The position numbers were made by a program, and so were the translations under genes. The notes beneath the pieces are model-generated. The model searched no databases. It was not told the origin of the DNA and saw nothing but the letters and a program-made list of their open reading frames with translations. A stretch of DNA of 64,000 nucleotides from Leidyana gryllorum EB-2025a (lineage: Eukaryota > Apicomplexa), in contig JBLWGC010000115.1 in the NCBI GenBank assembly GCA_048772705.1, positions 1 through 64,000 on the forward strand, read 5' to 3'. Below are positions 1-11,372 of the stretch, piece by piece (position 1 is the first letter of the stretch; the number at the start of each line of letters is the position of its first letter).

Positions 1-1
1 C

Positions 2-406
2 CCATATGCTTCTACCTACACTTCAGCCGTCGCCTACCGTGGAGGTTGCCCGACCAACATCACCCAAGCCATGCAAGTGTGCACTACCCGCAACCAGCAG
101 GTCGTTGAGAACGCGACACCGATGTTCCAAGTTGAGGCACGGGGCCTCCAAGCCACCGCTATGCAACAGGGCGCTTCTGTCCACGCCGCCTCCGTCCAGC
201 AGCATCAACCGGTTGTGACTGCTCAATACGGTACTGTTGGCAGCGTCGAGATTCCCAGATCAGCTGTTGAAGCCGCCCAGTCCCTCATCCACTCTGCGAC
301 TCAGTACAACACTGATGAGGTGAAGGTGGCAACTCGCGACATGGCCCCCGTTCAGACTGGCTCTGAGGTTCCGTACTTTCCCTGGTGCTGCTTCTCTTCC
401 TCGTGA
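2..406 (+). CDS. 3' end of an unidentified protein (partial)
   Basis: The reading frame is open from the left edge of the window and ends at TGA 404-406, so only the last 134 residues are visible. They are rich in Gln, Ala, Val and Thr and hydrophilic, with no recognisable domain. The C-terminus ends PWCCFSSS; a Cys pair close to the end is the kind of place where palmitoylation anchors pellicle proteins, but that is inference. The next gene on the same strand encodes an alveolin, so a cortical role is possible but unproven. An in-frame ATG at 71 also exists, but the open frame upstream makes it an internal Met. Homology is not known to me. Confidence 0.55.
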   Translation, partial: PYASTYTSAVAYRGGCPTNITQAMQVCTTRNQQVVENATPMFQVEARGLQATAMQQGASVHAASVQQHQPVVTAQYGTVGSVEIPRSAVEAAQSLIHSATQYNTDEVKVATRDMAPVQTGSEVPYFPWCCFSSS

Positions 407-1052
407 GGGTGGCTCAATCCGGAGCCAACTGCCCGCTCAGCAGCCGAGCCGTATCTGCTGCTAGAGACACGTGGTAATTCGTTTAGTTTGGCGCTTCTCA
501 TTTTTTGTCCTTGGAAGTGCTTCGTGAGAACAGAAGTTTGCGGCCTTGATGTGATAAACTATGGACTCAGAGTGATTAGATTGAGTTTCATGCATCTAGA
601 GTCGTCGCACTGTGCCAGACAGGTGGCTGTCGAGCAACGCGACCCAACATAGCGTCCAGATCTTGTTGCTCGAACAGCCATTCCTGTCTTTGGCAGCTTA
701 GTAATCACATCGCACCAGCAGCTCTATCTCCCCTGCGATCTGTAGTCCCCACCCATCTACTGCTCTACTTACATTAGTCCAGTACTACAGTGAGCGGTTT
801 GAAGGTCATGCGTGATCGGATGCCGGCTGGCTAGCGGTTTGGGTAGGGTTACTACAATGTAGGCAACAACTGCGTGTCCAAAAGCTACTAGTCGTGTGCG
901 ATATAGGTTTGGGACTGGTGTCTCCCTGGCAACGAGATTTTGGTATCACAAATCAACGCAGCTTGTGTTGAACTCCTACTTACCTCGCTTTCTACTACTG
1001 TTTCTTCGGACGCTCGGTTGTAATTAGGAAGTTTGCGCTGAATTTGTCCGTG
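407..1052. other. Intergenic region upstream of the alveolin
   Basis: This 646 bp gap is one of the longest non-coding stretches here. It holds the 3' flank of the partial gene and presumably the promoter of the alveolin. I see no ORF worth reporting, no RNA gene and no convincing repeat. Confidence 0.5.
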
Positions 1053-2411
1053 ATGTCGACTTCCGCTGCCCCTGTTATCATGACCCGCGAAATAGGGCCT
1101 GAGACCGTCCATGAGACTTTCGTAAACACCACTACCACCACCACCGATCAGGGTCAGATCGATAACTTGTTTGGCCGTCCTGACGTACACACCGAGACTC
1201 GTAAGGTCAGTAGCGTGATCGTCGAACAGAAATACCTCGGAGATATTCCAACTCAAGATGAAATCCGATATGTGGAGGTGCCGACGATCCAAGAGGAAGT
1301 GAAGTATGTTACTAAGAAGGAGGTTCGCGAGAAGGTTGTGGAGAAGAAAGTTCCCCAGATTGAGTGGGTTGAGCGCGTTGTCGATGTGCCTCAAATCGTC
1401 TGGACCGATGTGCCGGTGGAGAAGGTTCAGTATCAGGAGGTTATTGTCCCTCAATACGTCCAACAAGTCGTCGACAGACCGGTCGAGCGTATTGTCGAAG
1501 TTCCTGTTGTGAAGGACAAGATTGTCGAGAGAGTTGTTGAGGTCCCTGGTGGGATCATCGAGGTCCCCAAACCGTACACTGTGCAAGTGCCCAAGGAGGT
1601 TTATCATGCTGTAGACACTGAAGTCCCCATCATCGTGGCACAGACTATCAAGCCAGTTATCGTGGAGACCAACAAGCAGATGGTTGTGGATGTGATGGAC
1701 TACGAACCCGAGGTCGTGCCGGTGGATGTGCATGTTGCCAAGCCTGTGGCTTCCGCCCTGGAGCTCGTCGGCCAGACTGAGAGTCGCCACAGACTCGTGA
1801 ACATCAGTTCTGCTCAATACAACTCGATCTTGCGCCAACTCAATGTCCATATGGATGAGAAGATCAAGCATACTCTTCCTTATGTCTCCGAGCGCGGTCA
1901 AGTTCAGTTCGTCGATGAGCGTAACCTGACTTACATCGTTGCACCTGAGCATATTGCTATCGAGGGTTACACTCGCCGTGCCCCCAACGTCCGCCCCATC
2001 AACATTGCGATGCAAACCAGCTCCACTGTGGTGTCGGGCACTCATCACAACAACCTCTCTGCCAATCTGTCCTATGCCCAGAACACTTCCGGTACAGTCC
2101 AGGTTTCTGGACAGGGTTCCCTCGGCCAGTATTTGACTACGAGCCCTAGCACCACGACAACTACTGTCAAACAGACAACCACTACTACCACACAACCGAC
2201 TACCACCACTGCCTCCACCGTCAAGCCGGTGACCTCATCTTACCAGACTGTTTCCAACTATCCTGCCACCTCTACCAACTATCAAGCGAGCTCCACAAAC
2301 TATCAAGCTACCTCCAACAACTTCCAGGCTTCTTACAGCGCGGCACCGTCTAATCAAGCGAACTTTCAGACCACCGTCGGCGCGTATAGAGTTGGTGTCA
2401 CCACCGCCTGA
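1053..2411 (+). CDS. Alveolin / inner membrane complex (IMC) protein
   Basis: This is a 452-residue intermediate-filament-like protein of the subpellicular network beneath the alveoli. Residues about 60-225 are the alveolin core: alternating Val/Pro/charged repeats such as VEVPTIQEEVKYV, VERVVDVPQIVW and VERIVEVPVVKDKIVERVVE. The flanks are not core-like: a Thr-rich N-terminal stretch, then a C-terminal tail of Thr runs followed by repeats of the type NYQA(S/T)STNYQATS. The open frame extends upstream to a TTG at 1044, but the first ATG is at 1053 (MSTSAAPVIM). No intron is needed. Alveolins are diagnostic of alveolates, so this gene fixes the broad taxonomy. It is a single exon, isolated by 646 bp upstream and convergent with the next gene downstream. 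Confidence 0.92.
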   Translation: MSTSAAPVIMTREIGPETVHETFVNTTTTTTDQGQIDNLFGRPDVHTETRKVSSVIVEQKYLGDIPTQDEIRYVEVPTIQEEVKYVTKKEVREKVVEKKVPQIEWVERVVDVPQIVWTDVPVEKVQYQEVIVPQYVQQVVDRPVERIVEVPVVKDKIVERVVEVPGGIIEVPKPYTVQVPKEVYHAVDTEVPIIVAQTIKPVIVETNKQMVVDVMDYEPEVVPVDVHVAKPVASALELVGQTESRHRLVNISSAQYNSILRQLNVHMDEKIKHTLPYVSERGQVQFVDERNLTYIVAPEHIAIEGYTRRAPNVRPINIAMQTSSTVVSGTHHNNLSANLSYAQNTSGTVQVSGQGSLGQYLTTSPSTTTTTVKQTTTTTTQPTTTTASTVKPVTSSYQTVSNYPATSTNYQASSTNYQATSNNFQASYSAAPSNQANFQTTVGAYRVGVTTA

Positions 2412-2563
2412 TCATTTTTCTGCGCACCAAGTTTGTACAAGTGCGTCTTACTTGATCAGTGAGATGCTATTGTGAGTCCAGTGTGATGCATTTCTAGCCT
2501 ATACGAATTAACCAGCAAGTTGCTAACTAGCCTTTTAACCCTGACTAATTGATTGTTCAAACG

Positions 2564-3349
2564 TCAACTATTAACAGCAGAACGGTTCACAGGTGGCTGG
2601 AACAAAGAGCGTATAACACAAAACAGAACTCCACTGATGATTGTCGCCGCTGCCAGCGCAATCAGCACGATGGTAGCCATGTTCGATGATCCCACAAATC
2701 TACCCATGGACGATAAAGTTCCGTGCTTCTCGGTATCACTAGGTGCACTTCGCAAACTGTTGTCTAGGCTGCTGTTGTCTAGGCTCAACACAATTCCAAA
2801 ACCTTCCAATATTTCATCTTCATCTATAGGAGCTGTTCCAGTCCTTCGCAGTGTCTCCGAACCTACTAAAACCTCCTCGGGTGCGAGAGATTTGCTATCA
2901 TTAACAGACGGCTGGTCAGTTTTGGGAGGTCGAGCGCCTTCAACCTGGGCCGCAACAGGCGATGCTCCATCCTGGAGTCCGGATGGTGTGACAACCCCAC
3001 ATCCTTCAGTGACGACCATCGTGTCATCCCACAAGGAGGCGAAACACTTCTCCAAATCAGCTCCTTCGACGAGATCTAACAACCGTACTCGTGGCAACGG
3101 ATCGAGTTCAACGATTGGTTCGAGGGTTCTTTGAGATGCTGAGTGGTGACCTCGTAATGTTGCCCAGATAGAAAGGGGGGTCTCTACTCCCTCTGTACAA
3201 CGACCAGCTGTAGTTGCTTCATGTAACAGAGGGACACAATGTGTGCTGAACTTACTAATCTCCGCCGCACTTGCGACCACATAGGAATCTTCTATGGTGG
3301 CATGCCAGATAAAGGCGTTGAAGAGGGCAGCCAGTAGATTGCCGTTCAT
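2564..3349 (-). CDS. Putative type I single-pass membrane protein
   Basis: This 261-residue protein starts at ATG 3349. The N-terminus MNGNLLAALFNAFIWHATIE is compatible with a short signal peptide. The middle is hydrophilic and acidic. A clear transmembrane segment lies near the C-terminus (about residues 228-250, MATIVLIALAAATIISGVLF), followed by a short basic tail, RSLFQPPVNRS. That arrangement suggests a surface or secretory-pathway protein, but no family is recognised. A rival + strand frame (2553-3134) covers the same DNA but lacks these features and is taken as a shadow. The gene is convergent with the alveolin and divergent from PARG-A, sharing a 215 bp upstream gap. Confidence 0.72.
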   Translation of the reverse strand: MNGNLLAALFNAFIWHATIEDSYVVASAAEISKFSTHCVPLLHEATTAGRCTEGVETPLSIWATLRGHHSASQRTLEPIVELDPLPRVRLLDLVEGADLEKCFASLWDDTMVVTEGCGVVTPSGLQDGASPVAAQVEGARPPKTDQPSVNDSKSLAPEEVLVGSETLRRTGTAPIDEDEILEGFGIVLSLDNSSLDNSLRSAPSDTEKHGTLSSMGRFVGSSNMATIVLIALAAATIISGVLFCVIRSLFQPPVNRSAVNS

Positions 3350-3564
3350 TTCTTTCCCTCAGGCACGATTCGCGGTATGCCGCCACTGTTTGACGCCGAA
3401 GCTCTACACCACACGTGTGTGTTCACATGGGCTAGCTACGTATCACAGCTTGAAGCGATCGTGCATCCGACTTCTCGCGGCCATTGAATAGTAGCCCACG
3501 CGGCTGGCATAAAATTCGTCAACAAGTCCGCCAAATTCACACTTGAGATTTGTCAAAGAGGCAA

Positions 3565-5116
3565 ATGACCACGAGACCAGCCGGCGGCCTCCGGTCCCTA
3601 TACCTGAGGCCAGATATTTCATGTGCGAAAGGGCGGGCGATTAGAAATCTGTGGGCTCGAAGTTTGAGTGGTCAAACCACGATTCAAGACTTGACTAATG
3701 TGATTGGGGGAGGCTCGGCAAAAGCTACCCCATTCCTGAACGCATTTAAAGAAGAATACAAGGAAGAGTGGGAGAGATTCTCAGAAGAGCTGCCGACGGT
3801 ATGTGAAGCTGTGCTGTTGTTACCATGGCAACTGGATCAATCATTGGCAAGGGAAGCATATGATTTACAGCGACCGAATGGTTTGACAGTTGCATCGGCA
3901 GTGACGCTCGGCGGTATTGAAACGCCAGACCACTTACGACTGGAGATCCCCCAGAAAAGTACAGTCTTGCGAGTACCATTTACTGTTCCCAAAGTTGTCA
4001 GCATGGTCACCGAAGTGACACCTCTGGCCGACATTGAAAACATTATACTTCGTCCCCTCACAACTTTTTCTCTTGTGGGAGCTTTAGTCCTTGGCGTGTC
4101 AGCGGAGTTGTTACGAGGCCATCCTAATTACACGTTGGAATCATTCTGGCCGAGCGACGAAGCAGAGAGCACATACTATGCGAAGAAGGCGCACAAACGA
4201 TCGGGGTGTCAAATGGCCAAATGGAGGGCTTTCTGCCACTATCTGGCCAGCACCGCTCCCAACATAACCAGCTGTACTCGCGCACCGCTTCAAATCACTT
4301 TCAGAAGACTCTTACGTCCTTGGACGTTGGAGGGTCTAGCGCAGTCGAAACAACCTTTACTCCGTCCGAGGCTCATTGGTCTACAGAACGTCCCACAGGG
4401 CACCCCCACTCGGAATCAAGAGATGCCAAACAGTTACGTTGTCGACTTTGCCCACTATACGGGAGGTGGTCATTTTCTCAGATCCGGTGAGTGTTCAGCA
4501 AATATGTGAGCGTTCCAACGAGCATTGCCGCACAGGGGCAGCACAAGAGGAGTGTTTGTTCACGCAATTCCCAGAGTGCGTTGTATCAATGCTCGTGACG
4601 GCTGGAATGGAGGATTTGGATGCATATGTTATGGAGAATTTGTACGCAGCCGTCGAGTACGATGGGTATATGGAGAGCTTGCGAGTCAGGAAGCTATTGC
4701 CGGTTGATCAACAAGTGCCTGTGGACATGGTGGTGGTGGATGCCACAGCTTTCCGGAGCAATGAGGCCAAGATGGTGAAACAATATGAGCCGCCAGCCAT
4801 ACTGAGAGAGCTGAACAAAGTGACAGCTGCACTAGTCAACTGTAACAGGAGTAAAACTTATTCAACTGGCAACTGGGGATGTGGTGTCTTTCGAGGTGAT
4901 CCTGTCCTCAAGTTCCTGATTCAGTGGGTAGCGACTAGTGAGGCTGGAGTGACAATGACATACTTTCCGTTTGATGACAAGTTGCTGGCTGATCTGGAAC
5001 GCGTTATGAAACGCGTGGAAAATCTGAGTGTAGGGGATTTATGGGATCGGATGATCAAGATCGCGGCAACGCCACTGGGCCATAGGACGTATCTCGCCAG
5101 CTTTTTTTCGTTTTGA
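3565..5116 (+). CDS. PARG: Poly(ADP-ribose) glycohydrolase, copy A
   Basis: The enzyme hydrolyses ribose-ribose bonds in poly(ADP-ribose). There are two exons, 3565-4486 and 4536-5116, with a 49 bp phase-1 intron starting GTGAGT and ending CACAG. Splicing gives 500 residues and restores the signature: VVDFAHYTGGG-HFLRSG-AAQEE, containing the GGG loop and the catalytic Glu pair (QEE) split exactly at the intron. Downstream are YDGYMESLRVR and STGNWGCGVFRGD, equivalent to the Tyr-containing and TGNWGCG elements of PARG. The open frame reaches TTG 3550, but the first ATG is 3565. The stop is only 2 bp before the ATG of copy B. The two copies are well diverged, so the duplication looks old. Confidence 0.88.
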
Positions 5117-5118
5117 CA

Positions 5119-6778
5119 ATGATGGACACCCACTCTTATCGGAAGGTGCGAACTTTGAATCGTCCACCTCACTCATGTCCAAGCAGCGGTCCAAGCTTCC
5201 TACCCAAGTTACATGCTGCGGCGATCAAACGTGAAGTCACTCCCCAGATGCTCGACAAGGCTGTTTGCGGCGAGGGGATGGCCACTGTGATGTTCAAGCG
5301 AATGGGTGGTATACAGTTCGAGGCTCTGGTTGCGATACTGCCATTTGTGTTGGAATGTGTGTTCTCATTACCAGCTCAAGTGGCTGGTCGCGAGTTGGAT
5401 GAAGGTGTTCGATGGCAACATATCACTCAGCCCTGGGCATTTGAGAGAGGAGGCTTTCGAGAAGCCCACACCAACAATCGTGTTCTGTTGCCTCAAGAAG
5501 GGAAGCCCCAGGCCTGGATAGTATTGCCCTACTTTGCAGGCAATGGTCAGACAGCCGACGAAGCGGCGAGTGGGGGGCGTATACAGACGCCCGCGACTTT
5601 TATCTCTCAAGTGGCTGATGGAAGTTGTGAGATTGACGATCAGATTATTGTCTTGACACCCCTCACAGCCTTTTCGCTGGTTTCTTCACTGTTATTTGGG
5701 TACGAAGCCGTGGCTCAAGATGCTACGCAGTGCCCGTTCACCCTGAGGGGCTTCTTCCAATACCAAAAAGAGTGTCAGTATCACAAACTGATCTGTTTGA
5801 TTAATTATGTAATCACTAATGCCCATGCTTTGCTGCGTGATCTACCGCGAGCGCCTGTGATATTCGAATACCGCACTTTGAACAGAGGATGGGATACTCA
5901 GTCATTAGATACTGTGGAATGCGTACTTCAACAGGTCAAATTTATTGACCCGAAAGCCGCCTTTGTTCCGCCAAGCAAGGTGCAAGAAGTGCAAGGCGCC
6001 TGGGTGGTTGACTTTGCGGACCGTGTCCCTGGTGGCTTTGCACTCACGTGGGGTACCGCGCAAGAGGAGCTTTTGGTTTTACAGCATCCCGAAGCTCTTT
6101 TACTGCCCCTTTTCTGTCCTGTGATGGGGGATCTCAATGCTATTCGTGTCCGTAATGTGCTTCCCACGGTGGAGTATGATGGATATGAGGAAAGCTTCCG
6201 AGTCAAACACCTTTGGGAGGTGAAGCCGAAACTCAGCATTGACATCCTGGTGATCGATGCTATTGACCACACCGAGAAACGAAGTCGACTGCACTCTCCG
6301 ATGCAATTAACCCTACGCGAGATCAACAAACTCACTGCAGGCCTGGGGGAGACGCCAGGTCGGCTTGTATCAACTGGTAAGTGCGGCGTTGAATGATCAA
6401 ATTAAAAATCGTTGGGCTTCAGGGAATTGGGGTTGTGGACACTTTGGCGGTGACATTGTACAAAAGTTCCTCCTGCAATGGCTGGTCGCCAGCATTTATG
6501 ACTGTCCCATCATATACTTCTCCTTTGATTTGAGTGTTCAGGACACACTGATGAAAGTGCGACGGTTGGTGGACGAATATCAATTGAGTGCTCGTGAGCT
6601 GTGGCGATACATGAGAGCAGCCATAGAGTTACGGCCGAAGCAGCCGTTTGGTACAGCCTTTGAGGAGATAATGATATCAACGGAGGAAACTGGTCGACGG
6701 CTGGCCTGCACCTCAGGGCTCAAGGAAGCATTTGAGCAGGTAGTGGGAGAAAAACAGCTTAGCAGCGCAAAAAATTAA
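5119..6778 (+). CDS. PARG: Poly(ADP-ribose) glycohydrolase, copy B
   Basis: This second PARG-type macrodomain protein follows copy A directly. Exons 5119-6376 and 6423-6778 flank a 46 bp phase-1 intron (GTAAGT...TTCAG), giving 537 residues. It keeps VVDFADRVPGGF, TAQEELLVLQHPE with the catalytic Glu pair, YDGYEESFRVK, and STGNWGCGHFGGD rebuilt across the splice. The GGG loop of the family reads GGF here, a change next to the active site that may alter or weaken activity. The C-terminus is longer than in copy A. Met codons at 5119 and 5122 are both possible starts. The gene ends 11 bp before the MTR4 ATG on the same strand. Confidence 0.87.
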
Positions 6779-6789
6779 GCTCGGTCAAG

Positions 6790-9700
6790 ATGGAGGTCGA
6801 TGAGGCCTTCAGTCACTTCGGCGGAAGTTTCACGGAGGATAACCGCCCCACTAAGGCCAGGCGTCAGGATCTGTCCGGGAGGCGGATCGATGTGAACCCC
6901 AACCCACATTCCGGGGACAAGGCCCCCAGTTACCACCGAAAGGGAGGCGCCAAGTCGAGTATCAAGACTGAGACCCCCCCTACTGAAACCCCCGTACCTG
7001 CCGCGACGCCGCAAGGCGATGAAATGTGTCGAGACATTGTCATCGAACGTTATGATGGTGGCGATGGCTCTACACTGTTGGAGACGTCGAAAAACTGCGT
7101 ACATGAGTGTGTTCGGCCAGTTGGGTATGTACGGAAACCCAAACCAGAACGTCCCCCCGCCAAGCAGTTTAGTTACACATTGGATCCATTTCAGGTGAGC
7201 GCGAAGAGAGTATCCTGTCGGTTCATTGATCCCCTTGCCTTTCCAACAGAAAGCCGCTGTCGAATGTCTCGAGAGCGGTGAGAGTGTCCTCGTAGCTGCC
7301 CATACCAGTGCCGGAAAGACAACCGTTGCTGAATATGCGATTGCCATGGCTCTGAGAGATGGCAGTCGAGTTGTTTACACCAGTCCCATCAAGGCTCTGT
7401 CGAATCAAAAGTATCGTGATCTGGCCGAGCAGTTTGGTGATGTTGGTCTAATGACCGGTGATGTGACGTTGAATCCTAATTCCAGTATAATCATCATGAC
7501 GACTGAGATTTTGCGATCAATCCTTTATCGAGGGTCCGAGTTGGTTCGAGAAGTTCGATGGGTTGTGTTCGATGAGATTCACTATATGAGAGATCGCGAA
7601 CGCGGAGTGGTGTGGGAGGAGAGCATCATTCTGCTGCCCGACAGTGTCCGTCAAGTATTTCTTTCGGCCACGATACCGAATGCGTTGGAGTTTGCCGAAT
7701 GGATCTGTCGGGTTAAACATCAACCCTGTCATGTCATTAGCACAAACTATCGACCGACGCCTCTGCAGCACTTTATCTACCCGAGTGGCAGTGATGGAGT
7801 GCTCATGGTGATGGACGAGAAGCGTAATTTCAAGGAAGACAATTTCCGACTTGCATTGAACAAACTGAAGATGACTAATGAAGAGGATCTGCTTCCCAAA
7901 GGGATGCAGCCCATGAAGAAACGCAAACAGGCCTCTGGGAGTGCCGGAAGTGACCTGGCGAAGATCATTGGGATGTGTCATCAGCGCGAATACATTCCGG
8001 TTATTGTCTTTGCATTCAGCAAATTGGAGGTCGAGGAGAACGCTGCAATTTTGGAGAAGGCCGACTTGACTGATCAAGACGAGAAGTCGAGCATTGAGCA
8101 AATCTTTAGCAACGCTGTCGCGACCCTGGCAGAAGAAGATCAAAATTTGCCTCAGATCGGGGCTGTGCTCCCAATGTTGATGCGCGGCATCGGCATCCAT
8201 CATGGTGGTCTGTTGCCCATTGTCAAAGAGATCACGGAATTGCTGTTTCAGGTGAGGCGAGGGAGTGCTCCCACCAATCCTTCATTCCCCTTTGTCTGTC
8301 GCAGGAAATGCTCATTAAGGTTCTTTTCTCCACCGAAACCTTCTCGATGGGAATCAACATGCCCGCCAAGACTGTAATTTTCTCGGCTTTGGAGAAGTGG
8401 GATGGACAACGCCGACGAATGATCAGTCCTGGCGAGTATATTCAGATGTCTGGACGGGCAGGCCGTCGAGGACTCGATGCTCGTGGACTGTCAATTGTGA
8501 TGGTGCCCCCCAATGCAGATCCAGATGAGCTCAAAGCGCTGTTCACGGGCGAGCCTTTGAGATTGGATAGTCACTTCTACCTGAAATATAATACACTCTT
8601 AAACTTACTTCGAGTCGACGGAGCGGATCCCCAGTATATGCTGCAAAGAAGTTTCCATCAGTTTCAGAGGGAGAAACAGACAATCTCGCTCGAGGAGAAC
8701 AAACGAAAGATGGAGATCGAGTTGGCAAATCACGAAACAGTCCAAGTCATGATCGAAGACGTGGCTAAGGCAGTGGAGGGAGGCGACCCACAAGAGGTGC
8801 TGCCCCCTCAGCTCCGCGGCAAGAATCAAGAGACGATAGAGGAGGCTCTGGGAGAGTTTGTCGCTTGCGTGCAGCAAGTCAAAGAACTGAAACGAGAGAT
8901 CGCTTCTAAAGCTTACGCTGATACTCGTATCACTCGCTTCCTCCAACGCGGTCGCTTAATCCATGTTGTTGACGGTGATATTGATTGGGGTTACGGCATC
9001 GTGCTGAGCACCAGACATGCCCGAATGCCCAATGGCCAACCCGAATTGGTATTAGATGTCTTGTTGGAGTGCGAGAACGGCCGCCCGCAACCCAATGTCC
9101 CATTCAAGCTCGAGCAGGCGACTCCGACGGCTGGAGGAATTATGGACAATTTACTCCTCGGCGCAGAATTGCCCCCAATCAATGAGAAGACCAAATTCGA
9201 GATCTTCCCAGTCACTCGCAGTGCATTATTAGCTGTCACAGGGGTACGTCCACCAGTCTTTCACATCACCCACTCATTTCTTTTCCTCAGATCCTCACCA
9301 AGCTGGGCGACCAAAACCGGGTCAAGGCCGATGAGTATCGAACCAGTGTAGGCAACATCCTGCAAGAAGTACGTCGGAGACGCAAAGATATCCCTCTCAT
9401 TCACCCAATCCAAGACTTGGAGGGCAATCACGACGTCCTCGGGCCACTTATCCAGTGAGTTTTGCACACTCAGATCGCCTCTGGAACATTCTAAATTTCA
9501 GCGATTATGAAGTCACCTTGAACTGCTTGAAGGAGAACTGTTTCTACGGATGGAAATACGCAAAAGACTTCCACCGGCGGTTCGACCAGCGGGTGCAACT
9601 CGAGACATCCATCAGACAGATCGAGTCGCAGCTCCAAATGGCAAAATCACCCAAAGCCATTTCTGAGCTCAAGGGGATGGAAGAGGTGTTGAGAAGGCTC

Positions 9701-10302
9701 AAGTATGTGGACGAGAACAACGTAGTGACGTTCAAAGGTCGGATTGCTTGTGATGTGAGCACAGTCGACGAATTAATTATTGGAGAGATGCTTTTCGACA
9801 ACGTCTTGTCGGAGTTAGATGTCGAGTACCTCTGCGCCATGCTCAGTTGTCTGGTGCATGAAGACAAACCAAGCGACAAGCCGCCCGAAGATAGCCGACT
9901 CGCTCAGCTGCACGAACAGGTCAAGCGAGTGGCACGAAAAATCGCCGAGACGTCGATTGCCAGCCGCTTGGAAGTCAATGCCGAAGATTATGTTAAGAAG
10001 TTCGACTCTTCGGTGAGCTCTACGTGGTGGTCAACAGCCTGTTTAACACACACGAACGCACACATCAGCTTATGAAAGCCACACTAATGTGGATGCGGAG
10101 CGACAGTTTTTCGCAGATTGTCAAGGAAACGACTGCCTACGAGGGATCCATTGTACGCTCTTTCAGGCGGTTAGAAGAAATGTTGAGGGATCTGGCAAGT
10201 GCTGCTAAGACCATGGGGTCGGCGAATCTGGAAGCCAAATTTTTGGATGCCATCAAAGTGCTGAAGCGTGGCATTATCTTTGCCGCCTCGCTGTACCTCT
10301 GA
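6790..10302 (+). CDS. MTR4: MTR4-like DExH RNA helicase (exosome/TRAMP)
   Basis: This is a Ski2-family 3'-5' RNA helicase that feeds substrates to the nuclear exosome. Six exons: 6790-7194, 7250-8251, 8305-9243, 9291-9454, 9502-10012, 10069-10302. The five introns are 47-56 bp. The product has 1084 residues, close to yeast Mtr4. Visible motifs are Walker [16 protein letters not shown], motif [15 protein letters not shown], motif [18 protein letters not shown], and motif [14 protein letters not shown]. The C-terminal DSH region ends with the family-typical FAASLYL. Each junction restores conserved text, for example [11 protein letters not shown] and [15 protein letters not shown]. The N-terminal 130 residues are poorly conserved and basic, as in other Mtr4 proteins. 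Confidence 0.95.
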
Positions 10303-10370
10303 GTTGGAGGTAAGTGTGCGAGGCCACAATAAACGTTCGGCAAGGTGTGGTTACCAAAAAAACACATTTA

Positions 10371-11372
10371 CTACGCATTGAAGCCTGGCATCCTCTCTGC
10401 AAACGCTTTCTGGATCTTCTCCCTCACATGGTAGGGATCTTTGGGTGCGACGGTTGTGGTACTGACCGCTCCCGTAACCTCTGCGATCTTATCCTGCGTC
10501 AACAATACCATACCCCCAGCGCCAGCGACCGGATCACCGTGTCCCTGTTCGAGTAATGACTTGACCACGCCTATCTGCCCATCCTCGGGCAGCTTGTCAT
10601 ACGGCACAGCACCCCACACGGGCAGTTTGTGCACTTGCGATACGACTCCAGCTATCTTCCGGGGCGCTCCGTCCGGAGTCTTGTCCACGTCACCGTGGAG
10701 CGTATGACCAGCTGAAGCCAGTGCGCTGTCTTCTGTACTCAGCTTGGCGAGAACATTATCCTTTTCGCCTGGTACAAACGAGCCCCGCAAGGTTTCACCT
10801 AAATCCTGGGGACCGCCTTTCTTCTCCTCCGGCTTCTTGGGGGACTCGTTGTTCTTATTGTTGTTGTCCTTGGCCGGATCGCTGCTGGCATTCTTCGCTG
10901 CCGCCTCCTCTGCCTGCTTCCTGGCTTCGTCTCTCATGGCACCGAAATCCATGGCTTGAGCGGACCGGCTGGGCTCGTCGTCAGGCTCCAGCGACATGGG
11001 TCCTCGACGCAGATAGCTGCGGGCGTTGGTGGTTGTTGGGAGACTGGCGCCCCTACGTCTCGGGAGAACGTAAGAGCCCACGTTGGCGAAGCTCATTACC
11101 TCCCTTGAGGGAGTTGCGTAGTTCGGCCCGAATGCCCAGTTAGACATCCAGGGGAATCCTCGGAGGGCTGGAGGGAGCGCAGGCCACCACCAACCAGCAG
11201 AGGGATCCAACCCCTGAGTTCGAGCTAGCCAGTTCTGCTTCGCTGGAGACATGAGAGCACAAGGACCAGTTGAGAAGGCGGCAGGCGTCGGGTGGGTGGT
11301 CCACGGATACGAAGGTAGCAACGACCACGCATTCGCAACTAGAGGAAGAAGCGCCAAACGAACGAGCGACAT
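10371..11372 (-). CDS. Secreted protein with RSAQA motif
   Basis: This 333-residue protein starts at ATG 11372 with signal peptide MSLVRLALLPLVANAWS. A Trp/Pro-rich N-terminal part is followed by RSAQA at residues 136-140 (EPSRSAQAMDFG). Then comes a charged helical stretch rich in Ala, Glu, Lys and Asn, and a C-terminal region of about 130 residues that is less repetitive and may fold. It is the first gene of the secreted cluster, convergent with MTR4 and 68 bp from its stop. No intron is needed. The function is unknown; the place of the motif between two different regions suggests a processing site, which is inference. Confidence 0.8.
   Translation of the reverse strand: MSLVRLALLPLVANAWSLLPSYPWTTHPTPAAFSTGPCALMSPAKQNWLARTQGLDPSAGWWWPALPPALRGFPWMSNWAFGPNYATPSREVMSFANVGSYVLPRRRGASLPTTTNARSYLRRGPMSLEPDDEPSRSAQAMDFGAMRDEARKQAEEAAAKNASSDPAKDNNNKNNESPKKPEEKKGGPQDLGETLRGSFVPGEKDNVLAKLSTEDSALASAGHTLHGDVDKTPDGAPRKIAGVVSQVHKLPVWGAVPYDKLPEDGQIGVVKSLLEQGHGDPVAGAGGMVLLTQDKIAEVTGAVSTTTVAPKDPYHVREKIQKAFAERMPGFNA

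Noticed and set aside
1044-1052. TTG/GTG upstream extensions as starts (alveolin, PARG-A, PNO, several secreted genes)
   Set aside because: Non-ATG starts are rare in nuclear genes; in each case a downstream ATG gives a sensible N-terminus, often a signal peptide.
888-2195. Long - strand frame (435 codons) opposite the alveolin
   Set aside because: It is the antisense shadow of the highly biased alveolin repeats; it has no domain, and the + strand product is unmistakable.
5100-5160. Possible fusion of the two PARG genes into one protein
   Set aside because: No donor/acceptor pair in matching phase was evident around the stop at 5114-5116, so two genes are reported; transcript data could overturn this.
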